From the NCBI GenBank assembly GCA_964453155.1, contig CAYVQU010000022.1, positions 1-42,100 on the forward strand: a stretch of DNA of 42,100 nt, read 5' to 3'. The position numbers and the translations under genes are program-made. This DNA is from CAYVQU01 sp964453155 (GTDB taxonomy: Bacteria > Chloroflexota > Anaerolineae > Anaerolineales > UBA11858). Below the pieces are notes generated by a model, which was given only the letters and a program-made list of their open reading frames with translations, ran no database searches and was not told the origin of the DNA. Shown here piece after piece: positions 34,268 to 42,100 of the stretch (within the stretch, counting starts at the first letter, position 1; each line of letters begins with the position of its first letter).

Positions 34268-35437
34268 ATGCGTATTTTTGTACTTGGTGGGGCCGGAAAA
34301 ATGGGCTGCATCTCGGTGCAAACCCTGGCGAACGATGCGCGGGTTGACGAAGTAATCCTGGCCGATATTAATTTAGAAGGTGCCCAGGTTGTCGCGGATT
34401 ATATCGGTAGCCCGAAAATTAAAATCCAAAAAGTGGATATCAATGACGAAGAGAGTTTTGTTAAAGCTTTAGATGGAGCTGATGCTTGCCTGAATGCCAC
34501 CGTGTATTACACCAATCTAGCCGTGATGGAAGCCTGTCTCAAGGCTGGGGTGCCTTACACAGATATGGGGGGCTTATTCTATGGGACCCGAGAGCAACTC
34601 AAATTGCATGATCGATTTGCCGCCGCGGGAGTCAGCGCTGTGCTATGTATGGGATCGGCCCCGGGAATCCCTAATATTCAAACGCGCTACGCCGCCGATC
34701 GGTTAGATACCATCGAAAGCATCAAAATCTACGATGGCATCAAACCTCCGCCCCCCGATGATCTGCGCTTTTCCTACGCGGTGCCGACCATCATGGATGA
34801 GTTGACCGTTGAGCCGATGGTGTTTGAAGATGGTGAATTTGTCGCCAAACCACCGTTGAGCGGCTTCGAAGATTACTGGTTTGAACCTCCACTGGGAATG
34901 ATCCCGATGCATTTGTCCTTGCATTCGGAAGTGGCTACATTACCCGTCACTTTTAAAGATAAAGGCGTTAAAGAATGCTTTTTTAAGATCAATTATTGGG
35001 GAATGTCCAAGAAAACGGTCGAAAAAGTGCGGGTGTTGGCGGATTTTGGTTTTGCGAGCGATGAAGCCGTCGATGTCAAAGGGAGCGCGGTTAAGCCCCG
35101 CGATTTGACGATTTCCATGCTGGCGGGATACGTGCATTCGGTTACCGATTTGCTGGCTCCTGCCACGGCCAAACCCCCGGATTGGACCAAAGAAATCGTC
35201 ACCGAGATCAAGGGGACCAAAGCTGGCGAAGAGATCACCTACCGCCTAGGGACCCTGACGTGTAAAGGTGCCCTACCTACCGGTGCGGCCCCCGCCATCG
35301 CGGCCATCTGGCTGGCTGAAGGCCGCATTGATCCCGGAGTCTATCCACCCGAAGCTTGCCTTGATCCGGAGACTTTCTTTGAAGAACTTGAGGCGCTTGA
35401 AATAATCACCAAAGTGACGGTGACGAGCAAAGTCTAG
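34268..35437 (+). CDS. Saccharopine-dehydrogenase-like oxidoreductase 2
   Basis: This 389-residue paralog of the preceding gene starts MRIFVLGGAGKMG and keeps the CLNATVYYTNLAVMEACLKAGVPYTDMGG and GSAPGIPN segments. The two have clearly diverged, especially after the Rossmann domain, so they probably act on different substrates or form a hetero-oligomer; the latter is speculation. AGGAG lies 7 bases before the ATG. The gene ends in TAG and is followed by a terminator-like hairpin. Confidence 0.82.
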   Translation: MRIFVLGGAGKMGCISVQTLANDARVDEVILADINLEGAQVVADYIGSPKIKIQKVDINDEESFVKALDGADACLNATVYYTNLAVMEACLKAGVPYTDMGGLFYGTREQLKLHDRFAAAGVSAVLCMGSAPGIPNIQTRYAADRLDTIESIKIYDGIKPPPPDDLRFSYAVPTIMDELTVEPMVFEDGEFVAKPPLSGFEDYWFEPPLGMIPMHLSLHSEVATLPVTFKDKGVKECFFKINYWGMSKKTVEKVRVLADFGFASDEAVDVKGSAVKPRDLTISMLAGYVHSVTDLLAPATAKPPDWTKEIVTEIKGTKAGEEITYRLGTLTCKGALPTGAAPAIAAIWLAEGRIDPGVYPPEACLDPETFFEELEALEIITKVTVTSKV

Positions 35438-35445
35438 GTTTTAAT

Positions 35446-35490
35446 AAGGAAACCAGGAAGGTAGGAAAAATTCTTGGTTTCCTTTTCGTT
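35446..35490 (+). terminator. Intrinsic terminator after oxidoreductase 2
   Basis: AAGGAAACCA (35446-35455) pairs with TGGTTTCCTT (35475-35484), with extra pairing inside and a TTTTCGTTT tail. It begins 8 bases after the stop and suggests a transcript break inside the cluster. Confidence 0.7.
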
Positions 35491-35536
35491 TACGAATCTT
35501 TCATTAAGATCTGAGATTCGGAACGATCAAGAAATT

Positions 35537-35606
35537 TAACCGCGAATAACACTAATCTTCACCAATATATTTGGTTATTAGCGTAAATTCGCGAGATTGG
35601 CGGTTA
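35537..35606. repeat. AACCGCGAAT-type imperfect palindrome
   Basis: TAACCGCGAATAACACTAAT at the left is mirrored by ATTAGCGTAAATTCGCG and GGCGGTTA at the right. It is one of the intergenic palindromes of this cluster and lies upstream of the first FAD oxidoreductase gene. No second copy was seen in the window. Confidence 0.6.
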
Positions 35607-35653
35607 AATAACCGTCAGATTTAATATTCGATCCCAATTATGAAGAGTATAAA

Positions 35654-37006
35654 ATGAAATATTTCTCACAGTCCAAAAATCGCAGCAAGAATCTCCGCCC
35701 CCCCGATCTGTACGAATATTTTGTCGATAATTATTGGTTCAAAACCGTGGACTTGGATAATCAAAAGATCAACGAACCCCTTCGCGGCAATCATACAGCT
35801 GATATAGTCATCGTTGGGGGCGGTTATACTGGATTATCTTCCGCCTACCATATCAAACAAAAATTTCCTGAAAAGCATGTGGTCTTATTAGAGGGGGCCT
35901 GCTGTGGTTATGGTGCCAGTGGGCGTAATGGGGGTTTTTGCATCGCGACCGACTTGATCAAAGAAGTTGGCAGTACCGATCCAGAAATCCGTCAGAAAAA
36001 TCTGGAAGTTTCCTTTTACGGTCCGAACTTCATCAAAAAAATGATTGCCGAACATGGGGTGGATTGCGATTTCGAAGAAACTGGAATGTTAGGTGTGGCC
36101 CTGTCTGAAAAACATGTTACAGAACTCGAATGGTACCAAGAGCGGTTGGCAGGATTCGGGTTAGACTCGACTCTGCTGACCGGCGAAACCTTGGACGCCG
36201 AGATTAAATCGCCCCAGTTCATCGCCGGGTTGAATATTCCGCACGGGGCAATTTTGAATCCAGCCAAACTTGCCCGCGAGATGAAACGGGTGGTCGAGGA
36301 AATCGGTGTCGAAGTCCGCGAGCAAACGGTGGTGACTCGCATTACACCTGGAAAGATCAACCATATCGACACGGAATTAGGCGAAATCAAGGCACCGATC
36401 ATGGTCATGGCGATGAATGCCTATGCCCACAAGCTGGGATTCTTCAAAAATCGTTCGTTTCCAATCAGCGTGTTCCAAATTGCAACCGAACCCCTGACCG
36501 AGGCCCAATGGGAGGCCATCGGCTGGCAGAACCGCCAGGGTTTGTATGATATGCGGACGATGTTCAGCTATCTGGTACTAACTCCCGATCACCGCATTGT
36601 GATGGGTGGTGTGGGAGCCGAATACTATAAAAATGATCTATTATGTTCCGGTAATGATAAGAATTTCACCCGCAAAATCCAGGCGGAATTGTTGGATTTC
36701 TTCCCCCAATTGGAAGGGATCGAAATTGAACATGCTTGGGGTGGGACCACTACCTACACTTTGAGTCATATCCCTTCAGTGGGGGTGATGGGCGATTATC
36801 AGAACATCTATTATGGCGTTGGTTTGAGTGAAGGCGTGCCTACAACCCAAACCTTCGGGCGGATCATCGCGGACTTGATGGCGGGTGAATCGAACGATTT
36901 CACCACTCATTATGTCGTCAACAACCGCATTCCCTATGCCGGACCGGCCAGCCTGCGCGGTGTTTTTGGCGAAGCCGTCAAATGGATGTGGGAGAAAATG
37001 GGTTAA
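35654..37006 (+). CDS. FAD-dependent amine oxidoreductase 1 (DAO/PuuB-like)
   Basis: This 450-residue flavoenzyme binds FAD through IVIVGGGYTG (52-60) and GASGRNGGFC (87-96), the pattern of the DAO family that includes gamma-glutamylputrescine oxidase PuuB. It should oxidise an amine C-N bond. A Rossmann start near residue 50 follows an unusual N-terminal segment (RPPDLYEYFVDNYWFK) shared only with the next gene. AAGAG lies a few bases before the ATG. In this setting putrescine, an N-methylated diamine or a derivative is the likely substrate. No PuuA-type ligase is in the window. Sarcosine- or dimethylglycine-oxidase-like activity is an alternative. Confidence 0.86.
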   Translation: MKYFSQSKNRSKNLRPPDLYEYFVDNYWFKTVDLDNQKINEPLRGNHTADIVIVGGGYTGLSSAYHIKQKFPEKHVVLLEGACCGYGASGRNGGFCIATDLIKEVGSTDPEIRQKNLEVSFYGPNFIKKMIAEHGVDCDFEETGMLGVALSEKHVTELEWYQERLAGFGLDSTLLTGETLDAEIKSPQFIAGLNIPHGAILNPAKLAREMKRVVEEIGVEVREQTVVTRITPGKINHIDTELGEIKAPIMVMAMNAYAHKLGFFKNRSFPISVFQIATEPLTEAQWEAIGWQNRQGLYDMRTMFSYLVLTPDHRIVMGGVGAEYYKNDLLCSGNDKNFTRKIQAELLDFFPQLEGIEIEHAWGGTTTYTLSHIPSVGVMGDYQNIYYGVGLSEGVPTTQTFGRIIADLMAGESNDFTTHYVVNNRIPYAGPASLRGVFGEAVKWMWEKMG

Positions 37007-37053
37007 ATATCCGGCGATAAATATCATTCGATCCCAATTTAGAAGAGCAAAAA

Positions 37054-38418
37054 ATGAAATATTTCTATCAGTCCCAAAATTGCAGCAAGAATCTCCGCCC
37101 GCCCGATCTGTACGAATATTTTGTTGACAATTATTGGTTCAAAACTGCCGATCTTGAGAATCAGAAAATTAACGAACCCTTACGAGGTAGTCACAATGCG
37201 GATGTGGTCATCGTGGGAGGAGGTTTTACCGGCCTTTCTGCTGCGTATCATATTCGCCAGATGTTTCCCGATAAGAAAATCATCATACTTGAAGGTGCCT
37301 GCTGTGGGTATGGTGCCAGCGGGCGTAATGGCGGTTTTTGTGCTGGGAACGCTTTGCTCGATTGGGGGCAATCTGACCCTGAAATCCGAATGGGAAGTAT
37401 GGAAGTCTCCTATTACGGACTAAATTTCGTCAAGCAAATGATCTCAGAATATGGCATCGATTGTGATTTTGAAGAAAACGGAATGCTCACCGTTGCCTTA
37501 GATGATAAGCATATTGAAGAGTTGGATGAATACCGGGTTGCGTTGGACTCGTTTGGCTTGGAATCCTGCCTCCTCTATGGGGAAGAATTAGAACGGGAGA
37601 TCAAGTCTCCGCTCTTCGTGGCTGGATTGACGCAACCTCAAGGCGCCATTCTTAATCCGGCAAAACTCGTCAGGGGCATGAAACAAATTGTCGAACAGAA
37701 TGATATCGAAATCTTCGAGCGGACTGTTGTCACTCGCATCACCCCAGGGGTAGTCCATCACGTAGATACAGAATTAGGCGATATTCGGGCACCTGACCTG
37801 GTATTAGCGGTGAACGCCTATGCCCATAAACTAGGATTTTTCCAGAACCGAGTTTTTCCAGTAAGTGTTTATCAAATCGTGACAGAACGACTTAGTGAAT
37901 CTCAGTGGGAATCGATTGGCTGGAGAAAGCGACAGGGGTTATCCGATAAGAGAATTATGTATAGTTACAGCATCCCTACTGCCGATGGACGTATTCTGAT
38001 GGGTGGAAGAGATTATACGTATTATCACAACGATGCTCTTAGTTCTGGTAATGATAAAACCGTTACCAAACTTGTCAGGGATAACTTGTTCGCGTTTTTC
38101 CCGCAATTAGAAGGACTGCGTATCGAGCATTCATGGGGAGGCACAAATGCCTTTACCATTGGAAAAGTACCAGCTGTCGGTGTGATCGGCGACCACGAGA
38201 ATATTTTTTATGGCTTTGGTATTAGTGAAGGTGTCCCTACCACGCAGACTTTTGGTCGTATCATTGCAGATCTGATGGCTGGCAAGTCAAACGAATTCAC
38301 CAATCATTTTATTGTCAATCGTAAACTACCTTATGTTGGGCCCAAAAGTTTGCGAAGTCTATTTGGCAAAGGCGCTAAATGGATGATAGAAAACCTGGGT
38401 TTTTCACCAATCCATTGA
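37054..38418 (+). CDS. FAD-dependent amine oxidoreductase 2 (DAO/PuuB-like), tandem paralog
   Basis: This 454-residue protein is a tandem duplicate of the preceding gene, which ends 47 bases upstream. The first 45 or so codons, and even the 30 bases before the start, are almost identical between the copies. Later parts diverge more (for example ATDLIKEVG against GNALLDWGQ). FAD motifs VVIVGGGFTG and GASGRNGGFC are intact, so both copies should be active. It is followed closely by the CWC gene. Different substrate ranges for the two copies are inferred from the divergence. Confidence 0.86.
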   Translation: MKYFYQSQNCSKNLRPPDLYEYFVDNYWFKTADLENQKINEPLRGSHNADVVIVGGGFTGLSAAYHIRQMFPDKKIIILEGACCGYGASGRNGGFCAGNALLDWGQSDPEIRMGSMEVSYYGLNFVKQMISEYGIDCDFEENGMLTVALDDKHIEELDEYRVALDSFGLESCLLYGEELEREIKSPLFVAGLTQPQGAILNPAKLVRGMKQIVEQNDIEIFERTVVTRITPGVVHHVDTELGDIRAPDLVLAVNAYAHKLGFFQNRVFPVSVYQIVTERLSESQWESIGWRKRQGLSDKRIMYSYSIPTADGRILMGGRDYTYYHNDALSSGNDKTVTKLVRDNLFAFFPQLEGLRIEHSWGGTNAFTIGKVPAVGVIGDHENIFYGFGISEGVPTTQTFGRIIADLMAGKSNEFTNHFIVNRKLPYVGPKSLRSLFGKGAKWMIENLGFSPIH

Positions 38419-38438
38419 CGAAGAAGAGTAAATCTTAA

Positions 38439-38678
38439 ATGCCCTCATCCAAAAAATTGTCGACTGGGAATGAGATTGATACTGCCAAATGCCCGCTTTG
38501 TGGCAAACCAAACCAATGTGCCGTAGCAGCTGATCCGGCAGCTATTGTGTGCTGGTGCGAATCCGTTGAGTTCCCACGTGAATTGCTCAACCAAATACCT
38601 GAAAAAGCAGTTCGTAAAACCTGTATTTGTAAAAATTGCCTGGACAATTATTCTGATTCGACTAAGACAACTCCCTAA
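38439..38678 (+). CDS. Cysteine-rich CWC-family small protein
   Basis: This 79-residue protein matches the cysteine-rich CWC pattern: CPLCGKPNQCAVA, then CWCESVEFPRELL, PEKAVRKTCICKNCL. The eight cysteines probably bind zinc or another metal. The family has no settled function. It starts 20 bases after the second FAD oxidoreductase and ends 34 bases before the spermidine-dehydrogenase-like gene, so it is very likely cotranscribed. A metal-chaperone or redox accessory role would be a guess. Confidence 0.85.
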   Translation: MPSSKKLSTGNEIDTAKCPLCGKPNQCAVAADPAAIVCWCESVEFPRELLNQIPEKAVRKTCICKNCLDNYSDSTKTTP

Positions 38679-38712
38679 TTTTTAATTTGTTCGTTTCAAG
38701 AAAGGTGTTGCC

Positions 38713-40575
38713 ATGTGCCCAAGAAAACGAAATTCACCGCAAGGGAGCGACCAGACGGATAAACCAAGTCAGTTGAGCGCCGCTGAAAGACAGCGCCTGG
38801 GGCTGGACCGCAAAATCACCCGGCGGGATTTTCTCAAGGGAATGCTGGTTGGCGCGGGCGCCCTCATGCTGCCGGGCTGCGCGCGGTTAGGGGCTGATTC
38901 AGAAAATCTCGATGCCCTCGATTTGCCTCCGGAAAAGGCCTATTTCGGGGGGAATACAAAATGGTCTATCGAAGGTTGCCACCGGGTCCGCGCGGAGGAA
39001 CCCTTTAGTCTGGAGGGTGAAGATACGGGTGAAGTTTATGATCTGGTGATTGTAGGAGCCGGTTTGGGCGGGCTTACGGCCGCGTATTTTTATCACCAGG
39101 AACGACCAGACGCAAAAATTTTGCTACTGGACAATCACGCCAATTTTGGCGGTGATTCCCAACGCAATGAAATGACCATCAAGGGGCAGCGCATCATGGT
39201 GACTCAGGGTGGAGATTATCAGTGGGATATTAGTCCCGAATATCGGGAAGTAAGAAAACTTTGGCGAGATCTCAACATTGATCTTTCACCTTACGAGTTT
39301 GCGCCCGAAGCCTATCAAGATCATATGTTCATAGCTGGTAAATGGATTATGAATTTCTGGGAAGAAGGTTATACGAGTGCAGATTCACCTTGGTCGCAGC
39401 AAGCGCAGGATGACTACGAGGCTCTGTTTGAAATCTTAGAAAACTTTGAGTGGGAGCCCTGGCTGAAAGTCAAGAAAGAATTGGCGGAGTTAGATAAAAT
39501 CAGCTTCAAGGAGTGGATGGAAGCTGTCAATGGTTGGGACCCGGGGGTTTCCCATTTGATAGATATGTGGGTCCGGTCAGATTTTGGGGCGGGGGTCGAC
39601 ACCCTATCGGCGGCCTGTGGTTTGTGGAATTACAGTGGGGGTGGCGGCACGAATTATAAATGGCCCGGCGGCATGTCCGGGTTTGCCCGTCACCTGGTCA
39701 ATGCTCTGATCCCGACAGCCCTAAACGGGCAAGATATCATCACGGGTGAGCTCAACCCAGAGGCCTTGGATCATCCCGACAGCCATATCAGGCTGCGATT
39801 GAAATCCACCGTCGTCCAGGTCGCGCACGATGGCCCAGTTGAGAGTGCCGATCAGGTGATTGTCAAATACGTGAACGCGGATCAACTCTATCAGCTGCGA
39901 GCAAAATCTGTCATTATGGCTGGGGGCGGATATATGGCCAAGCATATCGTCAAGGATTTGCCGTCAGAACAGCGGGAGGCCTATGACAAATTCCACTATT
40001 CGGCCTATATGGTTGCCAATGTGTGGGTCAACAATTCCCGGGCCCTGGATAAACTGAACTTTGGCTATTCGGGCGGAATCTGGAACCCCCGGATCGGCAA
40101 TTACATTACCATTGCCGATGGTATTACCGCGGCCGGAAATGATCCCAATCGCGATCCGGAGCGGCCCAATTGCATTACGCTGTGGTGCCCCCAACTCCCT
40201 GATCCAGAATTTGAGGGGGATTATGCCGAACAGGGCCAAAGAGCCAGAGAAGTAATGCTGGAAAAATCCTTCGAAGAATATGAGATTTTAATCAGACAGG
40301 AGCTGCTGGACGTTTTTGGCGACGCCGGGTTTGATCCTGCCGAGGACATTGAGGGGATTGCCATTAATCGCTGGGGCCATGCAGAGATCATCTGCTATCC
40401 CGGATTTGCGTTTGGCAGCGGCAGCTCGGATGAGCCAATCCCTGGTGTTCCAATCTATGACGCCGGAAAACGCTTTGGCCGCATCGCGTTTGCTCATACC
40501 GATTTAAACGGGATCGCCGATAATCAGGGCACCACCCGCATATCCCACCGGGCGGTGAATGAATTATTGAATTAG
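38713..40575 (+). CDS. Tat-exported spermidine-dehydrogenase-like flavoprotein
   Basis: This 620-residue protein begins with a twin-arginine signal: ITRRDFLKG at 35-43 followed by a hydrophobic stretch. An LPGC sequence ending at Cys56 could be a lipobox, so it may be a Tat-exported lipoprotein. After about residue 105 comes a FAD-binding VIVGAGLGGLTAAYF, then FGGDSQRNEM. Overall it resembles spermidine dehydrogenase SpdH, which splits spermidine to 1,3-diaminopropane and 4-aminobutanal. It ends with RISHRAVNELLN, typical for the group. AAAGGTG precedes the ATG by 5 bases. The substrate assignment is by family and neighbourhood only. Confidence 0.85.
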   Translation: MCPRKRNSPQGSDQTDKPSQLSAAERQRLGLDRKITRRDFLKGMLVGAGALMLPGCARLGADSENLDALDLPPEKAYFGGNTKWSIEGCHRVRAEEPFSLEGEDTGEVYDLVIVGAGLGGLTAAYFYHQERPDAKILLLDNHANFGGDSQRNEMTIKGQRIMVTQGGDYQWDISPEYREVRKLWRDLNIDLSPYEFAPEAYQDHMFIAGKWIMNFWEEGYTSADSPWSQQAQDDYEALFEILENFEWEPWLKVKKELAELDKISFKEWMEAVNGWDPGVSHLIDMWVRSDFGAGVDTLSAACGLWNYSGGGGTNYKWPGGMSGFARHLVNALIPTALNGQDIITGELNPEALDHPDSHIRLRLKSTVVQVAHDGPVESADQVIVKYVNADQLYQLRAKSVIMAGGGYMAKHIVKDLPSEQREAYDKFHYSAYMVANVWVNNSRALDKLNFGYSGGIWNPRIGNYITIADGITAAGNDPNRDPERPNCITLWCPQLPDPEFEGDYAEQGQRAREVMLEKSFEEYEILIRQELLDVFGDAGFDPAEDIEGIAINRWGHAEIICYPGFAFGSGSSDEPIPGVPIYDAGKRFGRIAFAHTDLNGIADNQGTTRISHRAVNELLN

Positions 40576-40606
40576 CCTGAGTTATGGAGACAACCTGAGC
40601 AATAAA

Positions 40607-42073
40607 ATGGATATCATCGCAAATACGAATTACGGGAAAATTAGGGGCATTAAAGTACGAGAAAATGTGCTACGCTTTACCGGTATCCCATTTGCAAAAC
40701 CACCCGTTGGTGTGTTGCGGTTCAAGGCACCGGTTGATCCCGAACCGTGGACCGGCATAAAGGATGCCACCGAGTTTGGCCCGGTCAGTATTCAGCCTTA
40801 TGATGAGGCCGAAGCCGTTTCTCTGGGGCCGCAAAGCGAAGACTGCCTTGTGCTCAACGTTTGGACCCCAGGGTTGGATGACGGTAAAAAACGACCCGTC
40901 ATGGTGTGGATCCATGGCGGTGGCTTTTATACCGGCGGTGCGAATGATTCTTGGTATGATGGCAGCTTATTTGCCGAACGCGGTGAGGTGGTGCTGGTGT
41001 CTATCCAGTACCGGTTAGGCGCTTTGGGTTGGCTGTATCTGGACGAACTGGGTGGCAAAGAATTTAGCAGTTCCAAAAACAATGGCCTGCTGGATCAGGT
41101 TGCAGCGCTGAGATGGGTGAAAAGCAATATTGAAAACTTTGGCGGGGATCCGGATAATATTACGATCTTTGGCGAATCTGTCGGGGGCACCAGCGTAGCC
41201 GCTCTGATGGTCACGCCTTCGGCAAAAGGTTTATTCCACAAAGTGATTGTACAGAGCGGAACTTTTCATAATTGTCGAACTCAGAAAAAACGGGGGCCGT
41301 ATTATCGCAAAGTATTTATGGACGCCTGTGGGGTTGACGATATCAACGGTTTGATGAACTTGAGTGCCGATCAGATTCGCACGGCTACCTATGAAGTCAC
41401 AGAAGAAGCCACCTTTATGGCTGACCGCATGTTCATGCCTGTTTTTGATGGTGAGGTGCTGCCCAAAGATCCATATGACTATATTGCCGCCGGCAACACC
41501 GCGGATATTCTATTGATGCACGGCAGCACCAAAGCTGAATATCACTATTGGCTAAAGTATTATGCAGCGAGTATGCGGAATTCGCCGCGCGCGGCTATGC
41601 TGGGGTTATATCAGCACGTATACCGACTAACCACTGCTGAGATTGATGAATTGTATGCGTATCATTCGGAATACGCACCCGAAAAAAGTGAATCCGATCA
41701 TTATATTGATATGGCTACCTGGGGCCATTTCCGCTCTACCCATGCCCGGTTGTCTGCCGCCCAGTCGCAACATAGCCCAACCTGGGAATACTTGTTTGAA
41801 TGGTCTTCTCCCGCAAACCCCGAAATGGGTTCCTATCATGCCATTGAAATCCCCTTTGTATTTCATATCGAAGAAGATGAAATTTATGGAGACCACCCAC
41901 CCATAACATTAATCAAACAGGTTCAAAATGCGTGGATTAATTTTGCGCGCAATGGTGACCCCAACCACCCTGATCTTCCGGTATGGCCTCAATACAATGA
42001 GAAAGGTAAACCCAAAATGGTATTTAACGTCAACCCGCGCGTGGAAAATGGGTGCATTTCAACTTGGGGGTGA
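40607..42073 (+). CDS. Type-B carboxylesterase
   Basis: This 488-residue alpha/beta-hydrolase shows the carboxylesterase/PNB-esterase hallmarks: SEDCLVLNVWTP, oxyanion-hole HGGGF (103-107), GxSxG as GESVGG with nucleophile Ser191, and a late YHAIEIPFVF with the likely catalytic His. It lacks a signal peptide and should be cytoplasmic. The ATG at 40607 has no close ribosome binding site; GGAGA at 40586-40590 fits an in-frame CTG at 40595 slightly better. It starts 31 bases after the spermidine-dehydrogenase-like gene and closes the cluster in this window. It may hydrolyse an ester of the methylated amine, which is inference. Confidence 0.9.
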   Translation: MDIIANTNYGKIRGIKVRENVLRFTGIPFAKPPVGVLRFKAPVDPEPWTGIKDATEFGPVSIQPYDEAEAVSLGPQSEDCLVLNVWTPGLDDGKKRPVMVWIHGGGFYTGGANDSWYDGSLFAERGEVVLVSIQYRLGALGWLYLDELGGKEFSSSKNNGLLDQVAALRWVKSNIENFGGDPDNITIFGESVGGTSVAALMVTPSAKGLFHKVIVQSGTFHNCRTQKKRGPYYRKVFMDACGVDDINGLMNLSADQIRTATYEVTEEATFMADRMFMPVFDGEVLPKDPYDYIAAGNTADILLMHGSTKAEYHYWLKYYAASMRNSPRAAMLGLYQHVYRLTTAEIDELYAYHSEYAPEKSESDHYIDMATWGHFRSTHARLSAAQSQHSPTWEYLFEWSSPANPEMGSYHAIEIPFVFHIEEDEIYGDHPPITLIKQVQNAWINFARNGDPNHPDLPVWPQYNEKGKPKMVFNVNPRVENGCISTWG

Positions 42074-42100
42074 GTTGTAGGCCAAATGCCACATTTTATC

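Noticed and set aside
35654..38418. The two FAD oxidoreductases as glycine or sarcosine oxidases feeding the glycine cleavage system
   Set aside because: Not excluded, but the N-terminal FAD region and the neighbourhood point more to PuuB-like amine oxidation, and the glycine operon is over 25 kb away under separate control.

Overview
The window comes from a free-living bacterium of moderate GC, read here as probably a Chloroflexota (Anaerolineae-type) genome. That placement is an inference from gene style only: split glycine decarboxylase genes, many MttB-family paralogs, and a YwiC-like plus DsrE pair. No rRNA, tRNA, CRISPR array, transposase or prophage gene was seen. TAG is used as an ordinary stop by several genes.

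Left part (1-16.6 kb), housekeeping and mixed metabolism. It holds a membrane-anchored FKBP prolyl isomerase, a small CxxC protein, a TGS-domain uridine-kinase-like nucleoside kinase, and a CBS-domain protein coupled to a ferredoxin-NADP reductase. A glycine cleavage operon (gcvH-gcvPA-gcvPB, no gcvT) follows on the minus strand. Its leader has a consensus-like promoter, a tandem glycine riboswitch and an intrinsic terminator. Next come a small DUF4870-like membrane protein, DsrE-like and YwiC-like genes, an SDR oxidoreductase, a U32 peptidase-family gene overlapping a UxaA-type dehydratase gene, and a sulfatase.

Middle (16.6-19.9 kb), an AT-richer stretch. It has an unrecognised two-helix membrane protein diverging from a large XRE-HTH/TPR regulator. 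The roughly 400 bp between them contains a tiny hydrophobic ORF behind a strong ribosome binding site, so the layout resembles peptide-sensing (RRNPP-type) systems.

Right part (20.0-42.1 kb), one long plus-strand catabolic cluster starting with an Lrp/AsnC regulator. It contains five non-pyrrolysine MttB-superfamily methyltransferases and one corrinoid protein. Interleaved with them are two agmatine-deiminase paralogs, N-carbamoylputrescine amidase, two saccharopine-dehydrogenase-like enzymes, two tandem PuuB/DAO-type FAD oxidoreductases, a Cys-rich CWC protein, a Tat-exported spermidine-dehydrogenase-like protein and a carboxylesterase. The simplest joint reading is breakdown of a methylated amine or polyamine: MttB enzymes would pass methyl groups to the corrinoid protein, and the agmatine/putrescine/spermidine enzymes would handle the stripped backbone. 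The substrate is not known, and the methyl-corrinoid:THF transferase and reductive activase are not in the window. The gaps between these genes are filled with several families of imperfect palindromic intergenic repeats, one nested inside another.
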